The notes beneath the pieces were generated by a model, which was not told the DNA's origin, made no database searches, and saw nothing but the letters and a program-made list of their open reading frames with translations. From assembly GCA_029568545.1 (NCBI GenBank), contig JAKQAH010000195.1, positions 1-32,707 of the forward strand: a stretch of 32,707 nucleotides of DNA, read 5' to 3'. Shown here one piece after another: positions 7,746 through 14,515 of the stretch. The stretch is from Candidatus Omnitrophota bacterium (GTDB taxonomy: Bacteria; Omnitrophota; Gorgyraeia; Zapsychrales; Zapsychraceae). Both the position numbers and the translations under genes were made by a program. Within the stretch, counting starts at the first letter, position 1. Each line of letters begins with the position of its first letter.

Positions 7746-7859
7746 GGTAAACCATCCGTAAGGATGGGACTACTTGAATCCTCTGATTCAAGTACGGTGT
7801 ATATCTGATATATGCCGACAAAGCTAAAGGGTCCTGAGCATCCAGGACAGCCAGTTGCC
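7746..7859 (+). ncRNA. Candidate GEMM-I (cyclic di-GMP-I) riboswitch upstream of the pilin gene
   Basis: The 5' half is GGTAAA, then a P2 hairpin CCATCC-GTAA-GGATGG with a GNRA loop (7752-7767), then GAC. The 3' half is ACAAAGCTAAAGG (7818-7830), P3 stem GTCCTG/CAGGAC (7831-7848), then AGCCAGTTGCC. GGTAA (7746-7750) pairs with TTGCC (7855-7859) to close P1. These are the signature blocks of the GEMM-I family, with G (7747) at the position equivalent to G20. As in the first copy, extra structure is inserted between GAC and CAAAGC: a perfect 10-bp hairpin TACTTGAATC/GATTCAAGTA (7771-7794) and a second hairpin CGG...CCG (7795-7817). An intrinsic terminator follows 25 bases downstream, giving a plausible transcription-termination switch for the pilin gene. 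Confidence 0.82.
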
Positions 7860-7884
7860 ATGAGAACAAAAAGTGAGATATAGC

Positions 7885-7925
7885 AGACCGCTCCTCTTAT
7901 TTTAAGGGAGCGGTCTTTATTTTTG
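7885..7925 (+). terminator. Intrinsic terminator serving the second riboswitch
   Basis: A perfect 10-bp stem AGACCGCTCC (7885-7894) / GGAGCGGTCT (7907-7916) with a 12-base loop is followed by TTATTTTT. This is a textbook Rho-independent terminator. Its position between aptamer and pilin gene makes it the likely expression platform. It may also end transcription from the upstream cysteine-rich gene. Confidence 0.85.
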
Positions 7926-7951
7926 GCTCTATGAATAATATTTAGAAACAT

Positions 7952-7980
7952 TTGCATTTAAAGAAAGGGGGTGTTATAAT
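7952..7980 (+). promoter_or_regulatory. Candidate sigma-70-type promoter of the pilin gene
   Basis: TTGCAT (7952-7957), a 17-base spacer and a perfect TATAAT (7975-7980) make a strong housekeeping promoter with a start near 7987. It lies after the riboswitch terminator, so transcripts from it would escape riboswitch control. Confidence 0.6.
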
Positions 7981-8123
7981 TCTTGCTAATTAAGGGTAGG
8001 AAGTTGCTTGGGGATTTTGAAGAAGGGAATAGGTAACGGCATTATACTTGTTTTTTCTCTCTTCCTTCTTCGGAAAGCCAAGGCAGTTTCCGGCTCAATG
8101 ACGAAGAAAGGAGGATCAAACAC
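7981..8123 (+). promoter_or_regulatory. Long 5' leader of the pilin gene
   Basis: This 143-base untranslated stretch holds another -10-like element (TATACT, 8043-8048) inside GGTAA-N7-ATACTTG, a spaced motif also present at 5218-5236. It also holds a hairpin CGGAAA/TTTCCG (8071-8092) and a very strong ribosome binding site AAGGAGG (8108-8114) 9 bases before the ATG. No open reading frame of note is seen. Confidence 0.4.
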
Positions 8124-8519
8124 ATGAGAAGAGGACAAAAAGGTTTTACGTTGGTCGAAATCATGATCGTTGTCGCCATCATCGCATTGTTGGCCGCGAT
8201 CGCCATCCCGAACCTGCTCAGAGCTAAAATATCTGCAAACGATGCTTTAGCCCAAAGCACGCTCAGGACCCTGTCAACGGCAGCTGAGACATATGGAACC
8301 GCCAATAATGGCGTGTATCCTAGTGATATAACTTCGTTGACAAATGCTACACCGCCGTATGTTAATATGGATTATTGTGGTCAGACGATTGCTGGATTCT
8401 TGTACAGCTGTACGATGAATACTGGTGGGTACACGTTCACAGCCGGTGTTACAAACATCAATGTTACAGGAACCACAACGTACACCATGACTACGGGTGG
8501 TATTTTAGACGAAATATAA
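8124..8519 (+). CDS. pilA: Type IV major pilin (type IVa-like prepilin)
   Basis: Structural subunit of the pilus. The 131-residue prepilin has a short basic leader (MRRGQKG), prepilin peptidase cleavage after G7, mature Phe1 and Glu5 (FTLVE), and a hydrophobic helix to about residue 32 (IMIVVAIIALLAAIAIPNLL). The globular domain is small and rich in Thr, Asn and Gly, with Cys85 and Cys96 able to form a disulfide loop. The FTLVEIMIVVAIIALL signature is diagnostic. It is a single-gene unit with strong translation signals, a leader riboswitch upstream and a strong terminator behind it. This suits a highly expressed and regulated subunit. It could equally be a GspG-like major pseudopilin, but the pilMNOP operon downstream favours a pilus. 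Confidence 0.93.
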   Translation: MRRGQKGFTLVEIMIVVAIIALLAAIAIPNLLRAKISANDALAQSTLRTLSTAAETYGTANNGVYPSDITSLTNATPPYVNMDYCGQTIAGFLYSCTMNTGGYTFTAGVTNINVTGTTTYTMTTGGILDEI

Positions 8520-8552
8520 TCCAATCTTAATTGGATCGTTTTGTGTTTTGAA

Positions 8553-8582
8553 ATGGGGAGCCTAATGGCTCCCCATTTTTTT
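8553..8582 (+). terminator. Intrinsic terminator after the pilin gene
   Basis: Perfect 10-bp stem ATGGGGAGCC (8553-8562) / GGCTCCCCAT (8567-8576) with loop TAAT, followed by TTTTTT. It separates the pilin transcript from the pilMNOPQ operon. Confidence 0.93.
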
Positions 8583-8670
8583 GGCGTTTATTTTGCGGGA
8601 ATCTTATAATACTACTCTTAATATGAATAACAAATTAATGCTTGATAATCCTCCCCGAATACCATAAAAT
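8581..8670 (+). promoter_or_regulatory. Promoter region of the pilMNOPQ operon
   Basis: Three candidates overlap here. TTGGCG (8581-8586) with TATAAT (8605-8610) has an 18-base spacer. TTGATA (8642-8647) with TAAAAT (8665-8670) has a 17-base spacer. The same TTGGC also fits a sigma-54 site, with GG (8583-8584) and GC (8595-8596) exactly 10 bases apart in a TTGGCG...TTTGCG context. Which is used cannot be decided from sequence. Confidence 0.45.
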
Positions 8671-8727
8671 ACACCCACATAGCTGTTAACCCTTTACTAA
8701 TACGCATATTACGGCTCTATCAGGCAT

Positions 8728-9801
8728 ATGGATATCCAGGTTTTGCTGAAAAAGTATTTCAGCACAATAAAGCAATTTCTTCCCAGCGAGCAAAAAACTT
8801 CCGCTGTCGGTTTGGATATCGGCACAGGAGAATGCAAGCTCATCGAGCTGGCGAAATCCGACAAAGATTATGAACTTGTCAGTTGGGCGATTGAGCCGAT
8901 CAAGAACGGTGATGCTAATGCCGCTATCAAAAAGATCCTCGCAGAATTGACCACCCCCTGCAAGTCTCTTTATACCTCGGTTTTTGGGAAAGGGACCCTT
9001 ATCCGCTATATCGATATGCCGAAGATGTCTCTGGAAGACCTGAAAAGCTCTTTTGATATTGAAGCCGATAAATATTTTCCTTTTGCTCAAGACCAGATTT
9101 ATACCGACTGCTACATCTTAGATGTCCGTGAAAAAGAGAAAATGATGTCTGTCATGGCGGCGGCGGCGAAAAAAGAACTTGTTGACCGTCGGGTGAAGTT
9201 GCTTGAGGAATGCGGGGTCGGCGCGGAGTTCATCGGTCTTAACCCTGTCGCTTTAGCGAATATCCTTAATGTTTTTGGCGTTGAAGATGAGGCGACAGAA
9301 AAAGGGAAAGAGGACCTTACGCTTGCCCTCCTGGACATGGGAGAATCTGTCAGCAGTTTGACGATCCTGGTCAATAAACTGCCCCGCTTTACCCGGGATA
9401 TTTTCATCGGAGGCAGGGACTTTACGAAAGGTATCAGCGTCGGCTTGGGGGTCAGTTTTGAGGAGGCAGAAAAGCTGAAACGCGAACCGGGAGAACGGCT
9501 GGAAGAGGTTAACCGGGCGTGTGATTCCGTCGTTGCCAACGTAATCCAGGAGTTGCGCTTGTCGATCGATTATTTTGCAACCGAAAAAAATCACGATACG
9601 GATTTATTGCTTTTAACGGGAGGCGCCTCGATGCTGGAAGGCGTTGCCGAAAGTTTCGAAAAAAGTCTTGAGGTCAATGTGAAGCAATGGGATCCCGTGG
9701 CAGCTTTAAAAACTGCTTCGGAATTTTCTTCCAGGGAGATGGGCAAGAAATCCTTAAAGCTGGGGGTTGCTCTGGGATTGGCGCTCTATCAATATGATTA
9801 A
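8728..9801 (+). CDS. pilM: Type IV pilus assembly protein PilM
   Basis: Actin-like cytoplasmic ATPase-fold protein that links the pilus ATPase to the inner-membrane PilN/PilO complex. The 357-residue length is usual. VGLDIGTG at 27-34 is the phosphate-1 loop of the FtsA/actin superfamily. LALLDMGESVSSLTIL is the phosphate-2 region, and LLLTGGASMLEGV near residue 292 is the adenosine motif. The segment KSSFDIEADKYFPF is the typical PilM 1C-like region. It is first in an operon with pilN, pilO, pilP and pilQ, whose reading frames overlap or nearly touch. The ATG lacks a strong ribosome binding site. Confidence 0.95.
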   Translation: MDIQVLLKKYFSTIKQFLPSEQKTSAVGLDIGTGECKLIELAKSDKDYELVSWAIEPIKNGDANAAIKKILAELTTPCKSLYTSVFGKGTLIRYIDMPKMSLEDLKSSFDIEADKYFPFAQDQIYTDCYILDVREKEKMMSVMAAAAKKELVDRRVKLLEECGVGAEFIGLNPVALANILNVFGVEDEATEKGKEDLTLALLDMGESVSSLTILVNKLPRFTRDIFIGGRDFTKGISVGLGVSFEEAEKLKREPGERLEEVNRACDSVVANVIQELRLSIDYFATEKNHDTDLLLLTGGASMLEGVAESFEKSLEVNVKQWDPVAALKTASEFSSREMGKKSLKLGVALGLALYQYD

Positions 9802-10375
9802 CATTAATCTTATCCCTCCTCATCTGAGAAAGAAACCGAAAAGCAAGCTCATCGGAAAGATGAACATTCCTTTAGAGATCATCATCGGTTCCGGCGGAGG
9901 ATTGCTGGTTTTGCTGGGAGTTATCCACGTGTTGCTGTTGTTCATCAACATTGGTAAGCTCGCGCAGCATAAAAGCCTTCAAAGCCAATGGGAAGCCATG
10001 CGCCCCGGAAAGGAAAATGTTGACTCGGTGGTCAACGAAATGCGGATATTCCAGGGGAAGTACAATGTGATCGAGGAAATTGCCGGGAAAGCCACGCTAT
10101 CCTGGGCGCAAAAGCTGAATATCTTAAGCGACAGTTTGCCGCGCGGGATATGGCTCAAGAAAATCTCTTTGGATGACGGCATGCTTTTTATTGAAGGAAG
10201 CGCTATTCCCAAGGAAACGACAGAAATTATCAGCATTCACCGCTTGACATCAAATTTGAAAGCGGATCCGAAGTTTTCGGAACATTTCACGGACCTGGAG
10301 CTTGGATCGATTCAAAGGCGCAAGATTAAAACTGTTGAAATTGCTGATTTTGTGATTACAATGAAGGTAAAATGA
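9794..10375 (+). CDS. pilN: Type IV pilus inner-membrane protein PilN
   Basis: Bitopic inner-membrane protein forming a heterodimer with PilO. Its short cytoplasmic N-terminus, MININLIPP, carries the conserved INLIP motif that docks into PilM, which fixes the start at 9794, an 8-base overlap with the end of pilM. A single transmembrane helix follows at about 28-52 (IIIGSGGGLLVLLGVIHVLL). The rest is periplasmic, with a short coiled coil and a ferredoxin-like fold region (WLKKISLDDGMLFIEGSAI). An in-frame upstream ATG at 9767 would add nine residues before the motif and is less likely. Confidence 0.93.
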   Translation: MININLIPPHLRKKPKSKLIGKMNIPLEIIIGSGGGLLVLLGVIHVLLLFINIGKLAQHKSLQSQWEAMRPGKENVDSVVNEMRIFQGKYNVIEEIAGKATLSWAQKLNILSDSLPRGIWLKKISLDDGMLFIEGSAIPKETTEIISIHRLTSNLKADPKFSEHFTDLELGSIQRRKIKTVEIADFVITMKVK

Positions 10376-10974
10376 CCATCAAAATACCTGAAAAAATCTC
10401 GTCGATTTTTGCCAAGGTTGAAGGGAACAACCGTTATTATGCTTTTGTCGGCGTTCTTTTCGTTTTTCTTCTCCTAGATTATTTTTTCTTGATGGGCCCG
10501 CAGCTGGGCGCATTGCGGAAAATAAGACCGGAGATCAAGGTCCTTTCGGATAATATCAAGAAGGCAAAAGAGGACATCAAAAAGCTGAACACCTATAAGG
10601 CGGATCTTGAAAATGCCAGCAAGAAATTTGCTGAGGCTAATCTGAAAATTAAATCGAAAGAAGAAATATCGGTTGTCTTGGAATATATCGCCAATGTTGC
10701 CAACGAAACGGGAGTCAAGATCGACCAAATTACGCCCGATATGCTAGGCCAGGAGCTGCTGACCGAGAATAATCAGCGGAAATATTTTGATTTGCCCATT
10801 TATATGGAGGCCCGGAGTGGCTATCATGATTTCGGGCGTTTTTTGAACAAGATAGAACAAAACGATATTTCTTTAAGGGTTGGGACATTTGCCGTCGTGG
10901 TCACGAACGATACGAGGCTCCATTCCATCAAGATGACGTTCAAGGCAACGATTTTTGAAGACGCAAAGTCATAA
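10372..10974 (+). CDS. pilO: Type IV pilus inner-membrane protein PilO
   Basis: Partner of PilN in the alignment complex. The 200-residue product has a cytoplasmic tail of about 20 residues, one transmembrane helix (about 22-42, YAFVGVLFVFLLLDYFFLMG), a charged coiled coil to about 100, and a C-terminal ferredoxin-like domain (FDLPIYMEARSGYHDFGRFL is the characteristic block). It overlaps pilN by ATGA, indicating translational coupling. Confidence 0.93.
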   Translation: MTIKIPEKISSIFAKVEGNNRYYAFVGVLFVFLLLDYFFLMGPQLGALRKIRPEIKVLSDNIKKAKEDIKKLNTYKADLENASKKFAEANLKIKSKEEISVVLEYIANVANETGVKIDQITPDMLGQELLTENNQRKYFDLPIYMEARSGYHDFGRFLNKIEQNDISLRVGTFAVVVTNDTRLHSIKMTFKATIFEDAKS

Positions 10975-10977
10975 TAT

Positions 10978-11331
10978 ATGAAGAGAAAAGCTCTGTCTTT
11001 CGCTTTGATTTTGATCATGGCCGGCGCGGTTGCGGCGCAGGAGCAAACGCCTTTTGTCTATGACGACGGCGGCAAACGCGACCCGCTTTGGCCTTTAGTT
11101 AATGCCAATGGCGCTATTCTGAATTACGAGTCGGAGTTTTTGATTACCGATCTGTCTTTGGAAGGCATCATGGCGGGTGCCCAGGGCGAAAATTTTGCGA
11201 TCATCAATGGGCGGATCTTAAAGACAGGGGATGCTGTCGGGCAGTTTGTTGTGGGCGGAATTGCCGAAGATTCGATTATTTTGAAAAAGGGGAAACAGAA
11301 ATTTGAACTTAAACTAAAAAAGGGGGAATGA
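10978..11331 (+). CDS. pilP: PilP-like periplasmic protein of the pilus alignment complex
   Basis: The 117-residue product begins with a signal peptide (MKRKALSFALILIMAG, cleavage likely after AVAA). It continues with DDGGKRDPLWPL and a small beta-rich domain (LSLEGIMAGAQGENFAIINGRILKTGD and on) matching the PilP / GspC homology region that contacts the secretin. There is no lipobox cysteine, whereas PilP of Proteobacteria is a lipoprotein of about 170 residues, so this is a shorter soluble form. Gene order N-O-P-Q supports the name more than sequence identity does. It starts 3 bases after pilO. Confidence 0.82.
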   Translation: MKRKALSFALILIMAGAVAAQEQTPFVYDDGGKRDPLWPLVNANGAILNYESEFLITDLSLEGIMAGAQGENFAIINGRILKTGDAVGQFVVGGIAEDSIILKKGKQKFELKLKKGE

Positions 11332-11332
11332 A

Positions 11333-12670
11333 ATGTTCAAAAAGACGATTGTCATGAGCTTGGTCATCGGGATGATGGCTGTCTGCGCTTATGCGCAGCA
11401 AGCGGCAGCGCCTGCAGCAACGACGGAAGTTCCCGTCACGCAGGAAGGAAATGTCAGTTTTGATTTTCGCGATGCGGACATCCAGAATGTTTTCAGGATT
11501 TTATCCTTCAAAAGCGGCGTGAATATCGTTGCGGGGCCGGAAGTCACGGGGATGGTGACCATCAAATTGGATGATGTGCCGTGGCAACAAGCGTTGGACG
11601 TTATTCTGCAGACCTACGGTTATGCGTATGAAAAGAAAGGCAATATTATCTCCGTGACGACGATCGAGAAATTGAAACAGCGCCGGGAAAATGCAACGCT
11701 TCTTGCTGAGCAAGAAGCCCTGGAGACGCAGATCTTTACCCTGAATTTCGGGAAGGCATCGGAGATTATTGCGTCGATCAGCAAGATGAAATCCGAGCGG
11801 GGAGCCATTGATTTTGATGAGCGGACCAATACGGTTATTGTCACTGATATTAGCAGCAGGCTCAAGACCATCGAAAGTGTTATTGAAACGTTGGATACAA
11901 CAACGCCTCAGGTTTTGATTGAAACAAAGATTGTGGAAACGAATCTGGACGACACGGAAAATCTCGGTGTTGACTGGATGACGAAAGCTTCCGTGACGGG
12001 ATCCGCAAGGCCGATTTCCTATCCGTTTAAACTCGGCAGCACGGAAAACCGGTTTGCTCCTGGGCCCATAGAAGACCTGGATGTTGAAGAAGATTCAAAT
12101 ACTTTCACTTACGGAACGCTCAATTTTACCCAATTTCAGGCTGTTTTGGAATTGCTTAAATCGCGCACAGATACCAATATTCTATCGAATCCTAGAATTG
12201 TGACGCTGGACAATCGGCCGGCAAGAATCGCTGTCGGTACGGAATACCCGATACCGTCTTTTGGCGCCAATGCGGAGACGGGTGAATTGCAGACAACGGG
12301 CATCAATTATGAGAATGTTGGTATTAATTTTGAGGTCACACCTCATGTGAACGTGGCTGGATTTGTGACGCTTGAAATCAGCCCGGAAGTTTCAGAAGTT
12401 TCGGGAACGACGAGTTTTCAAGGCATTAACGTTCCGGTGATCGGGACCGAAAAAGTGAAGACGAACGTTATGGTCAAAGATGGCGATACGCTGGTCATTG
12501 CTGGGTTGCTTACGGACAGGCTGACGGACATAAAAAAGAAAGTCCCATTCTTAGGGGATATCCCGATAGCCGGTCTCATTTTCAGGAAAACGGAAAAAAC
12601 GATTTCCAAGACGGATTTGATTATCTTTTTGACTCCGCATATTATTACTCCGGAAGTTCCGAAGTCGTAA
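11333..12670 (+). CDS. pilQ: Type IV pilus secretin (PilQ/GspD family), short form
   Basis: Outer-membrane secretin through which the pilus exits. The 445-residue product has a signal peptide (MFKKTIVMSLVIGMMAVCAYA), an N0/STN domain (about 42-105, FDFRDADIQNVFRILS), an N1 domain (about 130-190), and the secretin domain from about 195 to 440. Diagnostic blocks are VLIETKIVETN, LSNPRIVTLDNRPARI, VGTEYPIPSF, DGDTLVIAGLL, VPFLGDIPIAGLIFR and TDLIIFLTPHII. The peptidoglycan-binding AMIN domains of classical PilQ are absent, which accounts for the short length. It starts one base after the pilP stop and ends the operon. Confidence 0.94.
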   Translation: MFKKTIVMSLVIGMMAVCAYAQQAAAPAATTEVPVTQEGNVSFDFRDADIQNVFRILSFKSGVNIVAGPEVTGMVTIKLDDVPWQQALDVILQTYGYAYEKKGNIISVTTIEKLKQRRENATLLAEQEALETQIFTLNFGKASEIIASISKMKSERGAIDFDERTNTVIVTDISSRLKTIESVIETLDTTTPQVLIETKIVETNLDDTENLGVDWMTKASVTGSARPISYPFKLGSTENRFAPGPIEDLDVEEDSNTFTYGTLNFTQFQAVLELLKSRTDTNILSNPRIVTLDNRPARIAVGTEYPIPSFGANAETGELQTTGINYENVGINFEVTPHVNVAGFVTLEISPEVSEVSGTTSFQGINVPVIGTEKVKTNVMVKDGDTLVIAGLLTDRLTDIKKKVPFLGDIPIAGLIFRKTEKTISKTDLIIFLTPHIITPEVPKS

Positions 12671-12673
12671 ATG

Positions 12674-12750
12674 GCAAGACGCTGAAGGGCAAAACGTTCC
12701 GTTGGGCGTGGAGCCAGGGGTGTCTTAATAATTTTTTCTCTCATGAGAAA
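12674..12750 (+). terminator. Possible weak terminator after the secretin gene
   Basis: AAGACGC near 12675 can pair with GTGTCTT near 12720 (one G-T pair) and is followed by AATAATTTTTTCTC. A second small hairpin (TTTCTC/GAGAAA) overlaps the T-tract. The stem is short and the loop long, so it may be leaky, allowing read-through into the RNase gene. Confidence 0.3.
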
Positions 12751-12773
12751 GGGGAAAGGTTTAAGGTGTTATT

Positions 12774-14120
12774 TTGTCCAGGGAAATTCTTATTCAAATA
12801 CAAAAAAATGAGCGGCTTGTCGCCATTATCGAGAACGACCGCGTCGATGATTTCTACATTGAGGTTGACCGATATCAATCTCTCCTGGGAAATATCTACA
12901 AGGGAAGGGTGGAATCCATTCTGCCTTCCATTAATGCGGCATTTGTCAATATCGGACAAGGGCGCAACGGGTTCTTATATTTAACGGATGCCGTCAATCC
13001 GTTGGTTGAGGAAGATATTTCCGGACCGCGCAAGTTCATCGATAAAATCTTTGGGAATAAAAAATCAGAGGAGGCGGAAACTCCTGCCGAAGAGCCGCAG
13101 AAGAAACAGCATCGGGGCCGAAGGAATCGAAACAATCCCATTTCTTTGAAAGTCGGGCAAGAAATCCTTGTCCAAGTCGTCAAGGATCCTTTCGGAGAAA
13201 AGGGCGCACGTCTTACCACGCATCTGACCTTGCCGGGGCGGTTTGTTGTGTACATGCCCTGCGACCGCCAGACGGGCATTTCCAAGAAAATCGAGAATTC
13301 CGAAGAGCGTCAACGGTTGCGCGACGTTATGAGAAACTTTACGTTCGCGAAGACCGGCGGGTTCATTGTGCGCACGGCGTCTCTCAAGCAGGGGAAGCGG
13401 GAGCTGATCCGTGATGCGAAATTTCTTTACCATATTTGGCTGAAGATCTATAAAAAAGCGGAGCAGCAAAAGGCTCCGGCCCTGATTTATGAGGAAGGAG
13501 AGCTGACGTGGAAGATCGTTCGCGACTACCTGACGGAAAAAGTCGACAAGCTTATCATTGATTCTGAGGAGGAATACCAGAAGATCCGGAAGTTTGTGCA
13601 GACGCTGATCGGCCGGGAGATGGTGGACAAGATCCATTTCTACAAAGGCAACGTTTCGCTGTTTGATTCCAAGCACGTCTCCAAGGATCTGCAGAGCATT
13701 TATGATACGAATGTGTATTGCCGGTCGGGGGCGTATATTGTGATCAATCCGACGGAAGGAGTAACGGTGGTGGATGTTAATAGCGGCAAGTTCAAGACCC
13801 GGGCTTCTCCGGGCGATGCCGCTTTTATGGTAAACATGGAGGTAATCCCAGAGATCGCGAGGCAATTGCGCCTGCGGGACTTGGGGGGCATTATTATCAT
13901 TGATTTTATCGATATGGTCAAAGACGATCATAAGCGCAAAGTGCTGGACGCTCTGCAGAAGGCCTTGGCCCACGATCATGCCAAGACGGAAGTGAGCAAT
14001 CGGATATCTCCGTTGGGTCTGGTCGAAATGACCCGGGCCCGTACGGGCAAGACGATCGAATCGATCTCATTCGGGAAATGTCCCTTTTGCGATGGCCGCG
14101 GCAGAGTAAAGATCCCTTAA
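12774..14120 (+). CDS. rng: Ribonuclease E/G family endoribonuclease
   Basis: Single-strand-specific endoribonuclease of rRNA and mRNA processing. At 448 residues it is RNase G-sized, without the long RNase E scaffold tail. Residues 35-145 are an S1 domain split by a Lys/Arg/Glu-rich insert (about 95-122). The DNase I-like catalytic domain has Asp334 in VVDVNSG and Asp377 in IIIDFIDM, spaced 43 apart like the E. coli pair 303/346. The zinc-link is CPFC (Cys436, Cys439). The start is TTG at 12774 behind AAGGTG (12763-12768). No ATG fits the conserved N-terminus SREILIQI. Confidence 0.94.
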   Translation: MSREILIQIQKNERLVAIIENDRVDDFYIEVDRYQSLLGNIYKGRVESILPSINAAFVNIGQGRNGFLYLTDAVNPLVEEDISGPRKFIDKIFGNKKSEEAETPAEEPQKKQHRGRRNRNNPISLKVGQEILVQVVKDPFGEKGARLTTHLTLPGRFVVYMPCDRQTGISKKIENSEERQRLRDVMRNFTFAKTGGFIVRTASLKQGKRELIRDAKFLYHIWLKIYKKAEQQKAPALIYEEGELTWKIVRDYLTEKVDKLIIDSEEEYQKIRKFVQTLIGREMVDKIHFYKGNVSLFDSKHVSKDLQSIYDTNVYCRSGAYIVINPTEGVTVVDVNSGKFKTRASPGDAAFMVNMEVIPEIARQLRLRDLGGIIIIDFIDMVKDDHKRKVLDALQKALAHDHAKTEVSNRISPLGLVEMTRARTGKTIESISFGKCPFCDGRGRVKIP

Positions 14121-14158
14121 AGGGGAGTGTATGAAAAGAAACAGTTAGGAGGCTTAAC

Positions 14159-14470
14159 GTGTACGCTATTATTCAAGTGGATTCAACGCAGATAAAAGTT
14201 GCCGAAGGCGACCGGATTGACATCTTTCGCGCGGCAGAAGACATTGGCAAGGAAGTGACATTTGACAAAGTCCTGCTTTTTGCCAAGGGGGCGGACATTC
14301 GCGTCGGCCAGCCGTACCTCAAGGATGTTAAGGTGAGCGCAAAAGTTCTTGAGCATCATGCCAACGACCGGGTGATCGCTTTTAAATACCGACGCCGCAA
14401 GAATTCGGCGCGCAAGACCGGCTATCGTCAAAAGCTCACCGCGCTTAACATCACAAAAATTTCCGCCTAA
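14159..14470 (+). CDS. rplU: 50S ribosomal protein L21, divergent N-terminal motif
   Basis: Large-subunit ribosomal protein, 103 residues, normal length. The start is GTG at 14159 behind a strong TAGGAGG (14146-14152). MYAII, the VLLFAKG block, the FKYRRRKNSARKTGYRQ block and the terminal ITKISA match L21. The usual E-T/S-G-G-K-Q-Y/H signature after MYA is here VDSTQIKV, so the Gly-Gly-Lys is replaced while the Gln is kept. It sits before obgE as usual, but no L27 gene follows. Confidence 0.93.
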   Translation: MYAIIQVDSTQIKVAEGDRIDIFRAAEDIGKEVTFDKVLLFAKGADIRVGQPYLKDVKVSAKVLEHHANDRVIAFKYRRRKNSARKTGYRQKLTALNITKISA

Positions 14471-14515
14471 GGGCAGGACAAGCCATTTTTATAGCTTTCA
14501 AATCGGATATCCGTA

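Noticed and set aside
5247-7859. cGAMP-selective (GEMM-Ib) reading of the two riboswitches
   Set aside because: Both have G, not A, at the position I equate with nucleotide 20, which favours cyclic di-GMP. This rests on alignment by eye.
13065-13979. Minus-strand open frame of 304 codons
   Set aside because: Fully antisense to the RNase E/G catalytic domain, with no recognisable motif or ribosome site.
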